Below are positions 1 to 5,512 of a stretch of DNA of 10,288 nt, piece by piece. The position numbers were made by a program, and so were the translations under genes. The stretch is from contig NVXN01000010.1 of assembly GCA_002733915.1 (NCBI GenBank), positions 103,862 to 114,149 on the forward strand, given 5' to 3'. Each line of letters begins with the position of its first letter. The first letter of the stretch is position 1. The notes under the pieces were generated by a model that did not search any database, was not told the DNA's origin, and was given only the letters and a program-made list of their open reading frames with translations. Source of the DNA: Aequorivita sp. (GTDB lineage: Bacteria; Bacteroidota; Bacteroidia; Flavobacteriales; Flavobacteriaceae).

Positions 1-1
1 T

Positions 2-433
2 CAGACTATAATTCGACTTTCAGATGTAAGTGGTAGCGGAACAGATTTTCTAACATTTGGTCGCGAACCAAACGGCGGTGGCGGTGGCCCAGACCCCCAA
101 GAACTTCGGGATATTTTGGTAGCTGGCACTTGGTATGTGGAAAAATATCTTAATGATGGTGAAGATGAGACATATGATTTTAATGGTTATAATTTTAACT
201 TTTACAACAATGAAACTGTTGTCGCTTCAAACGGTTCAGAATATGTTTACGGCATCTGGATAATAACGGTAACCGGAACGGAGCTCAATTTTGAATTTGA
301 TATGGACAGCCCCATAAATGGAGCTGATGACCAAGACTATAAAGCACTACAATATACTCCAACTTCCGTAACCTTTATAACCCGAAACAGCCAAGGGGAA
401 ATTGAAGACACTTTGATATTTAAAAAGAATTAA
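2..433 (+). CDS. Lipocalin-like repeat protein, C-terminal part (5' end outside the window)
   Basis: The reading frame is open from base 2 to a TAA at 431-433, so the gene begins left of the window; the TTG at 116 lies inside the frame and is unlikely to be the start. The visible protein has three parts: the tail of one domain (ending DVSGSGTDFLTF), a Gly/Pro linker (NGGGGGPDP), then a second domain that starts at about base 116 with an AGTW motif and contains a TYDFNGYNFNF strand and a GIW strand. This pattern (GTW start, F-x-F strand, second G-x-W strand, closing strand) matches the lipocalin-like domains common in Bacteroidota lipoproteins. The same layout and the same closing motif recur in the next gene, so the two are paralogues. 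The ligand is unknown. It is probably exported, but the signal peptide lies outside the window. The 54-base gap to the next gene has no terminator, so the two are probably co-transcribed. Confidence 0.75.
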   Translation, partial: QTIIRLSDVSGSGTDFLTFGREPNGGGGGPDPQELRDILVAGTWYVEKYLNDGEDETYDFNGYNFNFYNNETVVASNGSEYVYGIWIITVTGTELNFEFDMDSPINGADDQDYKALQYTPTSVTFITRNSQGEIEDTLIFKKN

Positions 434-487
434 AGAACTCAATAACAATATTTTGTACAAATACTAATCTAAAACAATTCTAATACT

Positions 488-955
488 ATGAAATTGATAC
501 TAAAAGGAATACTCATAATATTTATCTACACCGGTCTTGCCATGTCTTGTGATAAGGACGATGATAACAATGAGCCGCAGAATACTACAATACAGCAAAC
601 CCAAAACACCGTCCAAAGCGGCTCATGGAAAATAACGTATTACTTAGATTCTGATCAAAATGAAACAAACCATTTTACCGGTTATACGTTTACTTTTAAT
701 GAAAACGGCTCACTGGTAGCGATAAACGGAAGTACTACAATTACTGGAACTTGGTCAGTAACAGATAGCAATTCCAATGATGACGATGGCGGCTCCAGTG
801 ATACCGACTTCAATATTTTCTTTGCTTCGCCACCAGACTTCGAAGAACTTTCAGATGATTGGGACATAATCTCGGTAACCAATTCAAAAATTCAATTAAC
901 AGATGTGAGCGGTGGCAATGGCGGCACCGATTTCCTCACCTTTGAAAAAATATAG
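488..955 (+). CDS. Lipocalin-like domain lipoprotein
   Basis: This is a 155-residue exported lipoprotein. Residues 1-20 form a lysine-start hydrophobic signal peptide ending in the lipobox LAMS|C, with Cys21 as the lipidated residue. The DKDDDNN that follows is the acidic kind of sequence that in Bacteroidota often directs lipoproteins to the cell surface. Residues about 44-155 form one lipocalin-like domain: SGSW start, a HFTGYTFTF strand, a GTW strand, and a C-terminal DVSGGNGGTDFLTF that mirrors the end of the first domain in the preceding partial gene. A loop at about residues 95-108 is very rich in Asp, Ser, Asn and Gly and could be a flexible or cation-binding insert. The ligand and partner are not known. 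The ATG at 488 is chosen because the signal peptide begins there. The gene ends 26 bases before a strong hairpin terminator. Confidence 0.85.
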   Translation: MKLILKGILIIFIYTGLAMSCDKDDDNNEPQNTTIQQTQNTVQSGSWKITYYLDSDQNETNHFTGYTFTFNENGSLVAINGSTTITGTWSVTDSNSNDDDGGSSDTDFNIFFASPPDFEELSDDWDIISVTNSKIQLTDVSGGNGGTDFLTFEKI

Positions 956-981
956 TTGTTTGTTTAATTTCCCCGCGAATG

Positions 982-1007
982 AGCCACGGTTTTCCGTGGC
1001 TTTTTTG
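982..1007 (+). terminator. Rho-independent terminator after the lipocalin-like genes
   Basis: A perfect 8-bp stem (AGCCACGG at 982-989 with CCGTGGCT at 994-1001) closes a TTTT loop and runs into a T tract to 1006. It ends the transcript of the two lipocalin-like genes and separates them from the redox cluster that follows. Confidence 0.9.
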
Positions 1008-1118
1008 TTTGGATACATTTTGGGAACAAGGGTTCATTTCAAAAAAATTACTTCACTAAGTAGGGTTTTCTCTGTTTTAAATGTTCTAATACTATATAGG
1101 AAAAAACACAAACGCTTT

Positions 1119-1481
1119 ATGAAACAATACTGCTTCCTCTTTTTTTCTGCCTTGTTGGTAAACTGCACCACCAGCACTTATGACGATATTGTAGCGATTG
1201 ACGAACAAGACCCCATAGAGGTTGTAACCTTTCAAGAAGTGGCCTTTGTCTTTGAAAATGTATGTACCGCCTGCCACAGCAATCCGCCCCAAAATGGTGC
1301 GCCTATGCCTTTGACCAATTATTCGGAAATAAAAAATGCTGTTGAAACCAGGGACCTAATAGACCGAATAAGCAGGAACGAAGGCGAGCAAGGGTTAATG
1401 CCCTTGGGCGGGCCACGATTGCCCCAACAACAAATAGACTTAATAATACAGTGGAACCAAGATGGACTGCTGGAAAACTAG
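1119..1481 (+). CDS. Mono-haem cytochrome c lipoprotein
   Basis: This is a 120-residue exported c-type cytochrome. Residues 1-15 are a short signal peptide ending in the lipobox LLVN|C, so Cys16 is predicted to be lipidated and the protein membrane-anchored. The haem attachment motif CTACH lies at residues 49-53 (Cys49, Cys52, His53 as the proximal ligand). Met94 in the LMPLGG motif is the likely distal ligand; M-P-x-G-G is usual for the small soluble-type cytochrome c fold. The C-terminal helix (about 103-116, QQQIDLIIQWNQDG) is typical of that fold. The frame stays open upstream to 912, overlapping the previous gene and its terminator, so the ATG at 1119, which opens the signal peptide, is preferred. 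It is the first gene of a five-gene cluster, with 22 bases to the YceI gene. Its role should be one-electron transfer; donor and acceptor are unknown. Confidence 0.88.
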   Translation: MKQYCFLFFSALLVNCTTSTYDDIVAIDEQDPIEVVTFQEVAFVFENVCTACHSNPPQNGAPMPLTNYSEIKNAVETRDLIDRISRNEGEQGLMPLGGPRLPQQQIDLIIQWNQDGLLEN

Positions 1482-1503
1482 ATTTTATAAAATAATTCTA
1501 CAT

Positions 1504-2052
1504 ATGAAAACCATAATCGTTTTATTGATTTTTTGTTTCGCCTTTGTGGTAACTGCATTTGGCCAAGAAAAATTTGCGACCAAAACCGGAGAAATAAACT
1601 TTGAGGCCTCCGTTCCTTCTTTTGAAGAAGTTAAGGCTGAAAACAACAATGTAAGCGCAGTTTTGGAAACTGGCACTGGAAATTTTGCCGCACTTGCGCT
1701 AATGAAAGGATTTCGTTTTAAAGTGGCATTAATGGAAGAACATTTTAATGAAAATTATATAGAATCCTCCAAATATCCCAAAGCTACCTTTAAAGGCAAG
1801 ATTCAAGATTTTGACTATTCCGAATTATCGGGAGAGAAAGAATATGTTATAAACGGAACTTTCAACCTTCACGGTACTGACAAGACCATGGAAGTGCCCG
1901 CAGTGATTTCAAAAAAAGGTGAAGATTTATGGGTTACTGCCCAATTTGTACTAAAACCAGAAGAATTCAACATTAAAATTCCATCCATCGTAAGCAAAAA
2001 GATTGCTGATGAGGTAAACGTTTCCACAGTATTTAAACTTCAGAAGCAATAA
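1504..2052 (+). CDS. YceI-family periplasmic protein
   Basis: This is a 182-residue exported protein. Residues 1-20 are a signal peptide with likely cleavage at AFG|Q. The rest is one YceI domain: FATKTGEINFEA at the start, a central F-x-M-x-x-x-HF motif followed by SSKYPKATFKG, then the GTFNLHGTDKTMEVP strand that corresponds to the conserved G-x-L-x-x-H-G-x-T region. The length is normal for the family. YceI proteins form an extended lipocalin-like barrel, and characterised members bind isoprenoid chains such as octaprenyl compounds. A quinone-like or lipid ligand is therefore plausible here but not shown. The frame extends upstream to 1462, inside the cytochrome gene; the ATG at 1504 begins the signal peptide and is chosen. 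It lies between a cytochrome c and an OB-fold gene with 22- and 11-base gaps, so it is almost certainly co-transcribed with them. Confidence 0.9.
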   Translation: MKTIIVLLIFCFAFVVTAFGQEKFATKTGEINFEASVPSFEEVKAENNNVSAVLETGTGNFAALALMKGFRFKVALMEEHFNENYIESSKYPKATFKGKIQDFDYSELSGEKEYVINGTFNLHGTDKTMEVPAVISKKGEDLWVTAQFVLKPEEFNIKIPSIVSKKIADEVNVSTVFKLQKQ

Positions 2053-2063
2053 TAAGAAAACAA

Positions 2064-2441
2064 ATGAAAAAGAAAAGATTATTCCTGATTTTGATATTGT
2101 TGGTTGTAATCGGTGGCTTTATGGTTTATAACTATATGTACCAAGACCATCGGGACATTCAATCGGAAACTTCACAAATGGAAATTACAGCACCTTATTT
2201 GTTGGAACGTTTTAAAACAGAGGATGGCGCTAGTTTGCTCAACAAAACCATAACCGTAACCGGAACTATAACTTCAATAGAAGAAGGCGCAGTTACTCTT
2301 AACGAAAGTGTATATGCAAGTTTTTCCGAGGAAATCCCGGAACTGAGAGCAAATAACAAAGTAGCAATCAAAGGCAGATGTATTGGGTATGACGAGCTTT
2401 TTGAAATCGTAAAACTGGATCAATGCAGCATGATAAAATAG
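2064..2441 (+). CDS. Membrane-anchored OB-fold (tRNA_anti-like) protein
   Basis: This is a 125-residue protein. After MKKKR there is one hydrophobic segment (about residues 6-24) with no lipobox, so it is either an N-terminal membrane anchor or an uncleaved signal. Residues about 37-125 contain a helix (ITAPYLLERFKTEDGASLLN) and then an OB-fold-like series of strands: KTITVTGTITSIEEGAVTL, a middle strand, and NKVAIKGRCIGYDELFEIVKLDQC. This matches the tRNA_anti-like OB-fold domain seen in small exported Bacteroidota proteins. The family name reflects fold similarity only; nucleic-acid binding is not implied for an exported protein. Two cysteines (in GRC and DQC near the C-terminus) could pair. 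It starts 11 bases after the YceI gene and ends 8 bases before the preferred barrel start, so it is in the same operon. Its biochemical role is unknown. Confidence 0.78.
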   Translation: MKKKRLFLILILLVVIGGFMVYNYMYQDHRDIQSETSQMEITAPYLLERFKTEDGASLLNKTITVTGTITSIEEGAVTLNESVYASFSEEIPELRANNKVAIKGRCIGYDELFEIVKLDQCSMIK

Positions 2442-2449
2442 CTTTAATG

Positions 2450-3334
2450 ATGAAAAAAATTATTTTTTTACTGTTCCTTCTTCCGCTGAGTCTTTTTTCA
2501 CAAGAAGATTTACTGAACGATCTGGAAAACGAAGCAGAAGTTGACAAAACGATAATTGCCGCTTTTAAGGGCCTGAAAGTGGTAAATTTTGAATCTACCA
2601 AACTTGCCAGTAAAAAGGACTTTTACTTTGTAGTTGCGCATCGATTCGGGTCGGTAAAAAATGGTTTTGACGATTTCTTCGGCCTAGACAATGCAGTAAC
2701 CCAGTTAAAGTTTATTTATGGATTTACCGATTGGCTTAATATAGGAATTGCCCGAAGCTCTTTTCAAAAAAAATACGGAATTCACGCCAAGTACCAATTA
2801 ATACCCCAGGAAAGGGATGGGTTTCCCGTAACGATCGTGGGCTATAATTTGGCAACAATCAATAGTTCATTGGAAAAGGATCAGTATGCAAATCTTGAAT
2901 TTGCAGATCGGCTAACCTATACATCACAACTTTTGGTGTCGCGAAAATTCAATGAATCGTTTTCATTTTTACTGGCCCCAACTTTTATCCATGAAAACTT
3001 GGCAACCCGCAATCGGGAGGTTTTGACAGATGGAACCACGTTAAATTACGACGAAGACCATAACCAATTTGCGTTGGGCCTGGGCGGACGCTATAAAATA
3101 TCAACCCGCGTAAGCATTAATGCAGATTATGGGCTCCATTTAAACAGAAACGAAAATTCCAATTTTAGAAACCCATTGTCAGTGGGCGTAGATATAGAAA
3201 CAGGTGGGCACGTGTTCCAAATGCACTTTACGAATGCCCAAGCTATGTTTGAAGAAGGATATATTATACAAGGCCAAGGGGATTGGAGTGATGGCGATTT
3301 CTTTTTTGGGTTTAACATAAGCCGGGTTTTTTAA
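2450..3334 (+). CDS. DUF5777-type outer-membrane beta-barrel protein
   Basis: This is a 294-residue protein with a signal peptide (residues 1-17, likely cleaved at LFS|Q). The mature protein begins with an acidic stretch, then FKGLKVVNFESTKLASKKDFYFVVAHRFGSV and a FFGLDNAVTQLKFIYGFTDWLNIGIARS block, which I recognise as the DUF5777 beta-barrel family. Alternating polar and hydrophobic strands continue to the end, and the last residue is Phe (SRVF), the usual signal for insertion by the BAM machinery. The frame is open back to an ATG at 2423, which overlaps the OB-fold gene; the adjacent ATGs at 2447 and 2450 begin the signal peptide, and 2450 is preferred. The function of the family is not established. 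Its place in a cytochrome/YceI/cupredoxin cluster suggests an outer-membrane part of a redox or transport system, which is inference. Confidence 0.85.
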   Translation: MKKIIFLLFLLPLSLFSQEDLLNDLENEAEVDKTIIAAFKGLKVVNFESTKLASKKDFYFVVAHRFGSVKNGFDDFFGLDNAVTQLKFIYGFTDWLNIGIARSSFQKKYGIHAKYQLIPQERDGFPVTIVGYNLATINSSLEKDQYANLEFADRLTYTSQLLVSRKFNESFSFLLAPTFIHENLATRNREVLTDGTTLNYDEDHNQFALGLGGRYKISTRVSINADYGLHLNRNENSNFRNPLSVGVDIETGGHVFQMHFTNAQAMFEEGYIIQGQGDWSDGDFFFGFNISRVF

Positions 3335-3401
3335 GAATACAGATGCAACAAAATATTAAAACAGTAATACCAATTATTTATTAACCTTAAAACTAAATAT
3401 T

Positions 3402-3980
3402 ATGAAAAAATTCAACCTTTTACTTTTTGCAGTATTAACTGCCTCCATGGCAACTTCTCAAACAACTTTTGACCTCGACTGGTTTGTAGGCGTACCCAGT
3501 CAAAACGTAAGTATTACTATCGAAACTGGTGACACCGTGCGGTGGACTTGGACAGATGAGGTTCCACATTCCGTGACAAGTGAATCTGGCAGTCAAGAAG
3601 ATTTTGACAGTGGTATACTTACGGGAAGTGGCTCGCAGTTTTCTTACACATTTACGGAAATGGGTGTAAATGATTATAAATGTGAGGTGCATTCAGGTAT
3701 GGTCGGAACTATAACCGTAGAACAAACTGCTTCCCTGGAAGACAAGTTTCGAAAAAATATTTCCTTTTATCCCAATCCTGCCAACAATAGAGTAACTGTT
3801 ACTTCCCTTTATAAATTGGACAGCTACAAAATCTACAGTGTTTTGGGAAAATTGGTTACGCAAGAAGCCGCTACCGGTAACATCACCGAAATAGATATGT
3901 CAAAATTAGAAAGTGGGATCTATTTTATAAATGCAACTTCAGGCGAACTAAATTCTACTTTTAAAGTTATAAAGCAATAG
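3402..3980 (+). CDS. Cupredoxin (type 1 copper) protein with T9SS sorting domain
   Basis: This is a 192-residue secreted blue-copper-like protein. Residues 1-19 are a signal peptide (cut about ATS|Q). Residues about 21-107 form a plastocyanin-like cupredoxin domain with a full set of type 1 copper ligands: His56 in VPHSV, then Cys94, His97 and Met100 in the C-x-x-H-x-x-M spacing of small cupredoxins. Residues about 118-192 form a type A T9SS C-terminal sorting domain: FYPNPANNRVTV, then YKIYSVLGKLV, then MSKLESGIYFI and the closing TFKVIKQ strand. The protein should therefore cross the outer membrane by T9SS and be released or attached to the surface. It is the last gene of the five-gene cluster, 67 bases after the barrel gene and 20 bases before a strong terminator. 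No terminator lies in that 67-base gap, though a separate promoter cannot be excluded. A role as electron carrier or copper binder outside the cell is inferred. Confidence 0.9.
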   Translation: MKKFNLLLFAVLTASMATSQTTFDLDWFVGVPSQNVSITIETGDTVRWTWTDEVPHSVTSESGSQEDFDSGILTGSGSQFSYTFTEMGVNDYKCEVHSGMVGTITVEQTASLEDKFRKNISFYPNPANNRVTVTSLYKLDSYKIYSVLGKLVTQEAATGNITEIDMSKLESGIYFINATSGELNSTFKVIKQ

Positions 3981-4000
3981 AAAAAAATACATTTTTTAAA

Positions 4001-4033
4001 TAAAGACTGCTTTTTTAGGCAGTCTTTATTATA
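4001..4033 (+). terminator. Rho-independent terminator of the redox cluster
   Basis: A perfect 10-bp stem (TAAAGACTGC at 4001-4010 with GCAGTCTTTA at 4019-4028) encloses a TTTTTTAG loop and leads into TTATATT. It closes the five-gene cluster 20 bases after the cupredoxin stop codon. Confidence 0.9.
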
Positions 4034-4096
4034 TTACCACGTTTTGAAATTTCCAGCAATTAAAATAAAAGTGTTTTTTAGATAGAATAAAGTACT

Positions 4097-4597
4097 ATGA
4101 GTCGTGGATTTGTTAAAGAAGGCGATCAAGAAGAAACACCTATAATACCTCCGCGCGCTGCATTGCCAGAAGGTGTTACCAACTACGTAACCCCCACGGG
4201 AATGAAACTTTTACAGAACGAGCGCGAGCAATTGGAGAAAGCGTGCGCTACTCTCCCCACCACTCATGAGCAGCAACGCCGGGTTGAGCTGGCGGTATTA
4301 AATGGTAAATTGGATTTACTGAACGAACGCATTGCCTCTGCGCGTATTCTTGATCCTGCCACACAGCCCCAAAATGAAGTGCGCTTTGGCGCTACGGTAA
4401 GTTATAAAATTTCTACATCTACTTCTCCTCAAACATTTCAGATAGTTGGTGTTGACGAAGCCGATGTTAAGAAGCGAAAAATTGCATTTATTGCTCCTAT
4501 TGCCGTGGCCCTCACCGGCCATAAGGCTGGAGAAGTAATTCCTTTTAATATAGCGGGGGGAACCCAAAAGTTGGAGATTTTAAATATTAAGTATTAA
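4097..4597 (+). CDS. GreA/GreB-family RNA polymerase-binding protein
   Basis: This is a 166-residue cytoplasmic protein with no signal peptide. A family-typical N-terminal extension (MSRGFVKEGDQEE, then PPRAALPEGVTNYVT) precedes a short helical hairpin at about residues 33-84. Residues about 93-166 are the Gre C-terminal FKBP-like domain (VRFGATVSYKIS, FQIVGVDEADVKKRKIAFIAPIAVALTGHKAGEVIPF, ending EILNIKY), which aligns well with E. coli GreA from memory. Gre factors enter the polymerase secondary channel and stimulate transcript cleavage using acidic residues at the coiled-coil tip. Here the hairpin is about 15 residues shorter than in GreA, and its turn (ATLPTTHEQQ) lacks the D-x-x-E pair. 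It may bind polymerase without cleavage activity, as Rnk-type proteins do. The gene stands alone, between the terminator of the redox cluster and an AT-rich gap. Confidence 0.85.
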   Translation: MSRGFVKEGDQEETPIIPPRAALPEGVTNYVTPTGMKLLQNEREQLEKACATLPTTHEQQRRVELAVLNGKLDLLNERIASARILDPATQPQNEVRFGATVSYKISTSTSPQTFQIVGVDEADVKKRKIAFIAPIAVALTGHKAGEVIPFNIAGGTQKLEILNIKY

Positions 4598-4818
4598 TTT
4601 ATTATTTGTTGGTTTTAAATCTTTTGCCTTCAATTTCAACAAACAGTTTCTTATCTAGAAAAGTATTCTTTCAATAAATATTTAAATTTTCAGATTAGTG
4701 TGTATTTTTTAACATTTAATACAAATAAATATGCTTTTTATCGATTATTTAATGTATTTCGTCTATTTGTGTTGAAATATATTTATTTTTATTGGCTAAC
4801 CACACATTGATAAATATT
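4598..4818. other. AT-rich intergenic gap
   Basis: This 221-base stretch between the Gre-like gene and the orphan lipoprotein gene is very rich in A and T and shows no convincing open frame, RNA gene or hairpin terminator. It presumably holds the end of the Gre-like transcript and the promoter of the next gene. I could not find an exact match to the flavobacterial -7 element TAnnTTTG, so no promoter is placed. Confidence 0.4.
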
Positions 4819-5358
4819 ATGAAAACAAAATTACTCATTCTTTTTTTAGGCATAATTTTCATCTCCAGTTGTTCTAGGGATAACGAAAATGACAATCTTT
4901 TAATCAATCAACCTAATGATATGGTGGCTTCAAGAGAGCAACCTACGAGTGACGGTTATTGCATTCAAGTTGATCTTATGGCAGGACAACATTACGATTC
5001 TGGAAATGTAGAGGTTGCAATCTACGGAGATAACTTATTGGTCACCTATAGCATGGAAGGGGACTGGATACTTAACGCATCACACCTTTTTGTAGGAGAT
5101 TGTTCCCAACGGCCATCCAATAAATCCGGAAATCCACGTATTGGACATTTCCCTTACTCGGCAAGCCATCCGAACGGAACTACAACCTATACTTACAGTA
5201 TTCCTTTATCCGATTTACCAAACTGTCTATGTATTGCAGCGCATGCGGAAGTAAATGGCCCAACAGGTTCAGAAACAGGCTGGGCAGTAGGTCTACCTTA
5301 TGGTGGCAATAGCTGGGCTATGTATTTTGAATACTGTTTAGATGACTGTGGCCTCTAA
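4819..5358 (+). CDS. Cysteine-rich lipoprotein of unknown function
   Basis: This is a 179-residue exported lipoprotein: residues 1-17 are a signal peptide, the lipobox is IISS-like (FISS|C, Cys18), and the following SRDNENDN is polar and acidic. After a linker, residues about 45-177 form a single beta-rich domain with the motifs DLMAGQHYDSGNV, HLFVGDC, GNPRIGHFPYSASHPNGTTTYTYSIPLSDLPNCLCIAAHAEV and a final SWAMYFEYC. I have the impression that the HLFVG / GNP-x-x-G-x-FPY / CIAAHAEV pattern recurs in secreted bacterial proteins, but I cannot name the family or assign a function. The mature domain has six cysteines (48, 95, 136, 138, 173, 177), enough for three disulfides. The frame opens at 4792 with a TTG; the ATG at 4819 is chosen because the signal peptide begins there. 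It is monocistronic, followed by a hairpin at 5385. Confidence 0.78.
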   Translation: MKTKLLILFLGIIFISSCSRDNENDNLLINQPNDMVASREQPTSDGYCIQVDLMAGQHYDSGNVEVAIYGDNLLVTYSMEGDWILNASHLFVGDCSQRPSNKSGNPRIGHFPYSASHPNGTTTYTYSIPLSDLPNCLCIAAHAEVNGPTGSETGWAVGLPYGGNSWAMYFEYCLDDCGL

Positions 5359-5384
5359 TTAAACTATCAAAAACTAATTTAAAT

Positions 5385-5420
5385 GAAGTCCGATTTAAAA
5401 AAATCGGACTTCGTTCGTTT
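5385..5420 (+). terminator. Hairpin terminator after the orphan lipoprotein
   Basis: A perfect 12-bp stem (GAAGTCCGATTT at 5385-5396 with AAATCGGACTTC at 5401-5412) closes an AAAA loop and is followed by GTTCGTTTT. The stem is strong but the T tract is interrupted by CG, so termination may be less tight than at 4001. Confidence 0.75.
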
Positions 5421-5512
5421 TAAAACATACCGTCAAAAACGTTATCAATATTTAATTTGTCGTTCATAAATATTTCTATTTAGTATATTGCAACAATTAA
5501 AAAAACACTCAA

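Noticed and set aside
116..433. A complete small gene starting at the TTG at 116
   Set aside because: The frame is open to the left edge and encodes the end of a matching domain and a linker, so this is the C-terminal part of a larger protein.
912..1118. Longer start for the cytochrome c gene at 912
   Set aside because: This would overlap the preceding gene and run through its terminator; the ATG at 1119 opens a clean lipoprotein signal peptide.
2423..2449. Earlier ATG for the DUF5777 barrel gene at 2423
   Set aside because: It would put MQHDKIALM before the signal peptide and overlap the OB-fold gene; a start at 2447 or 2450 gives a normal export signal.
5456..5490. Promoter for the S46 gene from TTTG at 5456-5459 and TATATTG at 5484-5490
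   Set aside because: The -7 element lacks one base of TAnnTTTG and the spacer is about 24 bases, too long to trust.
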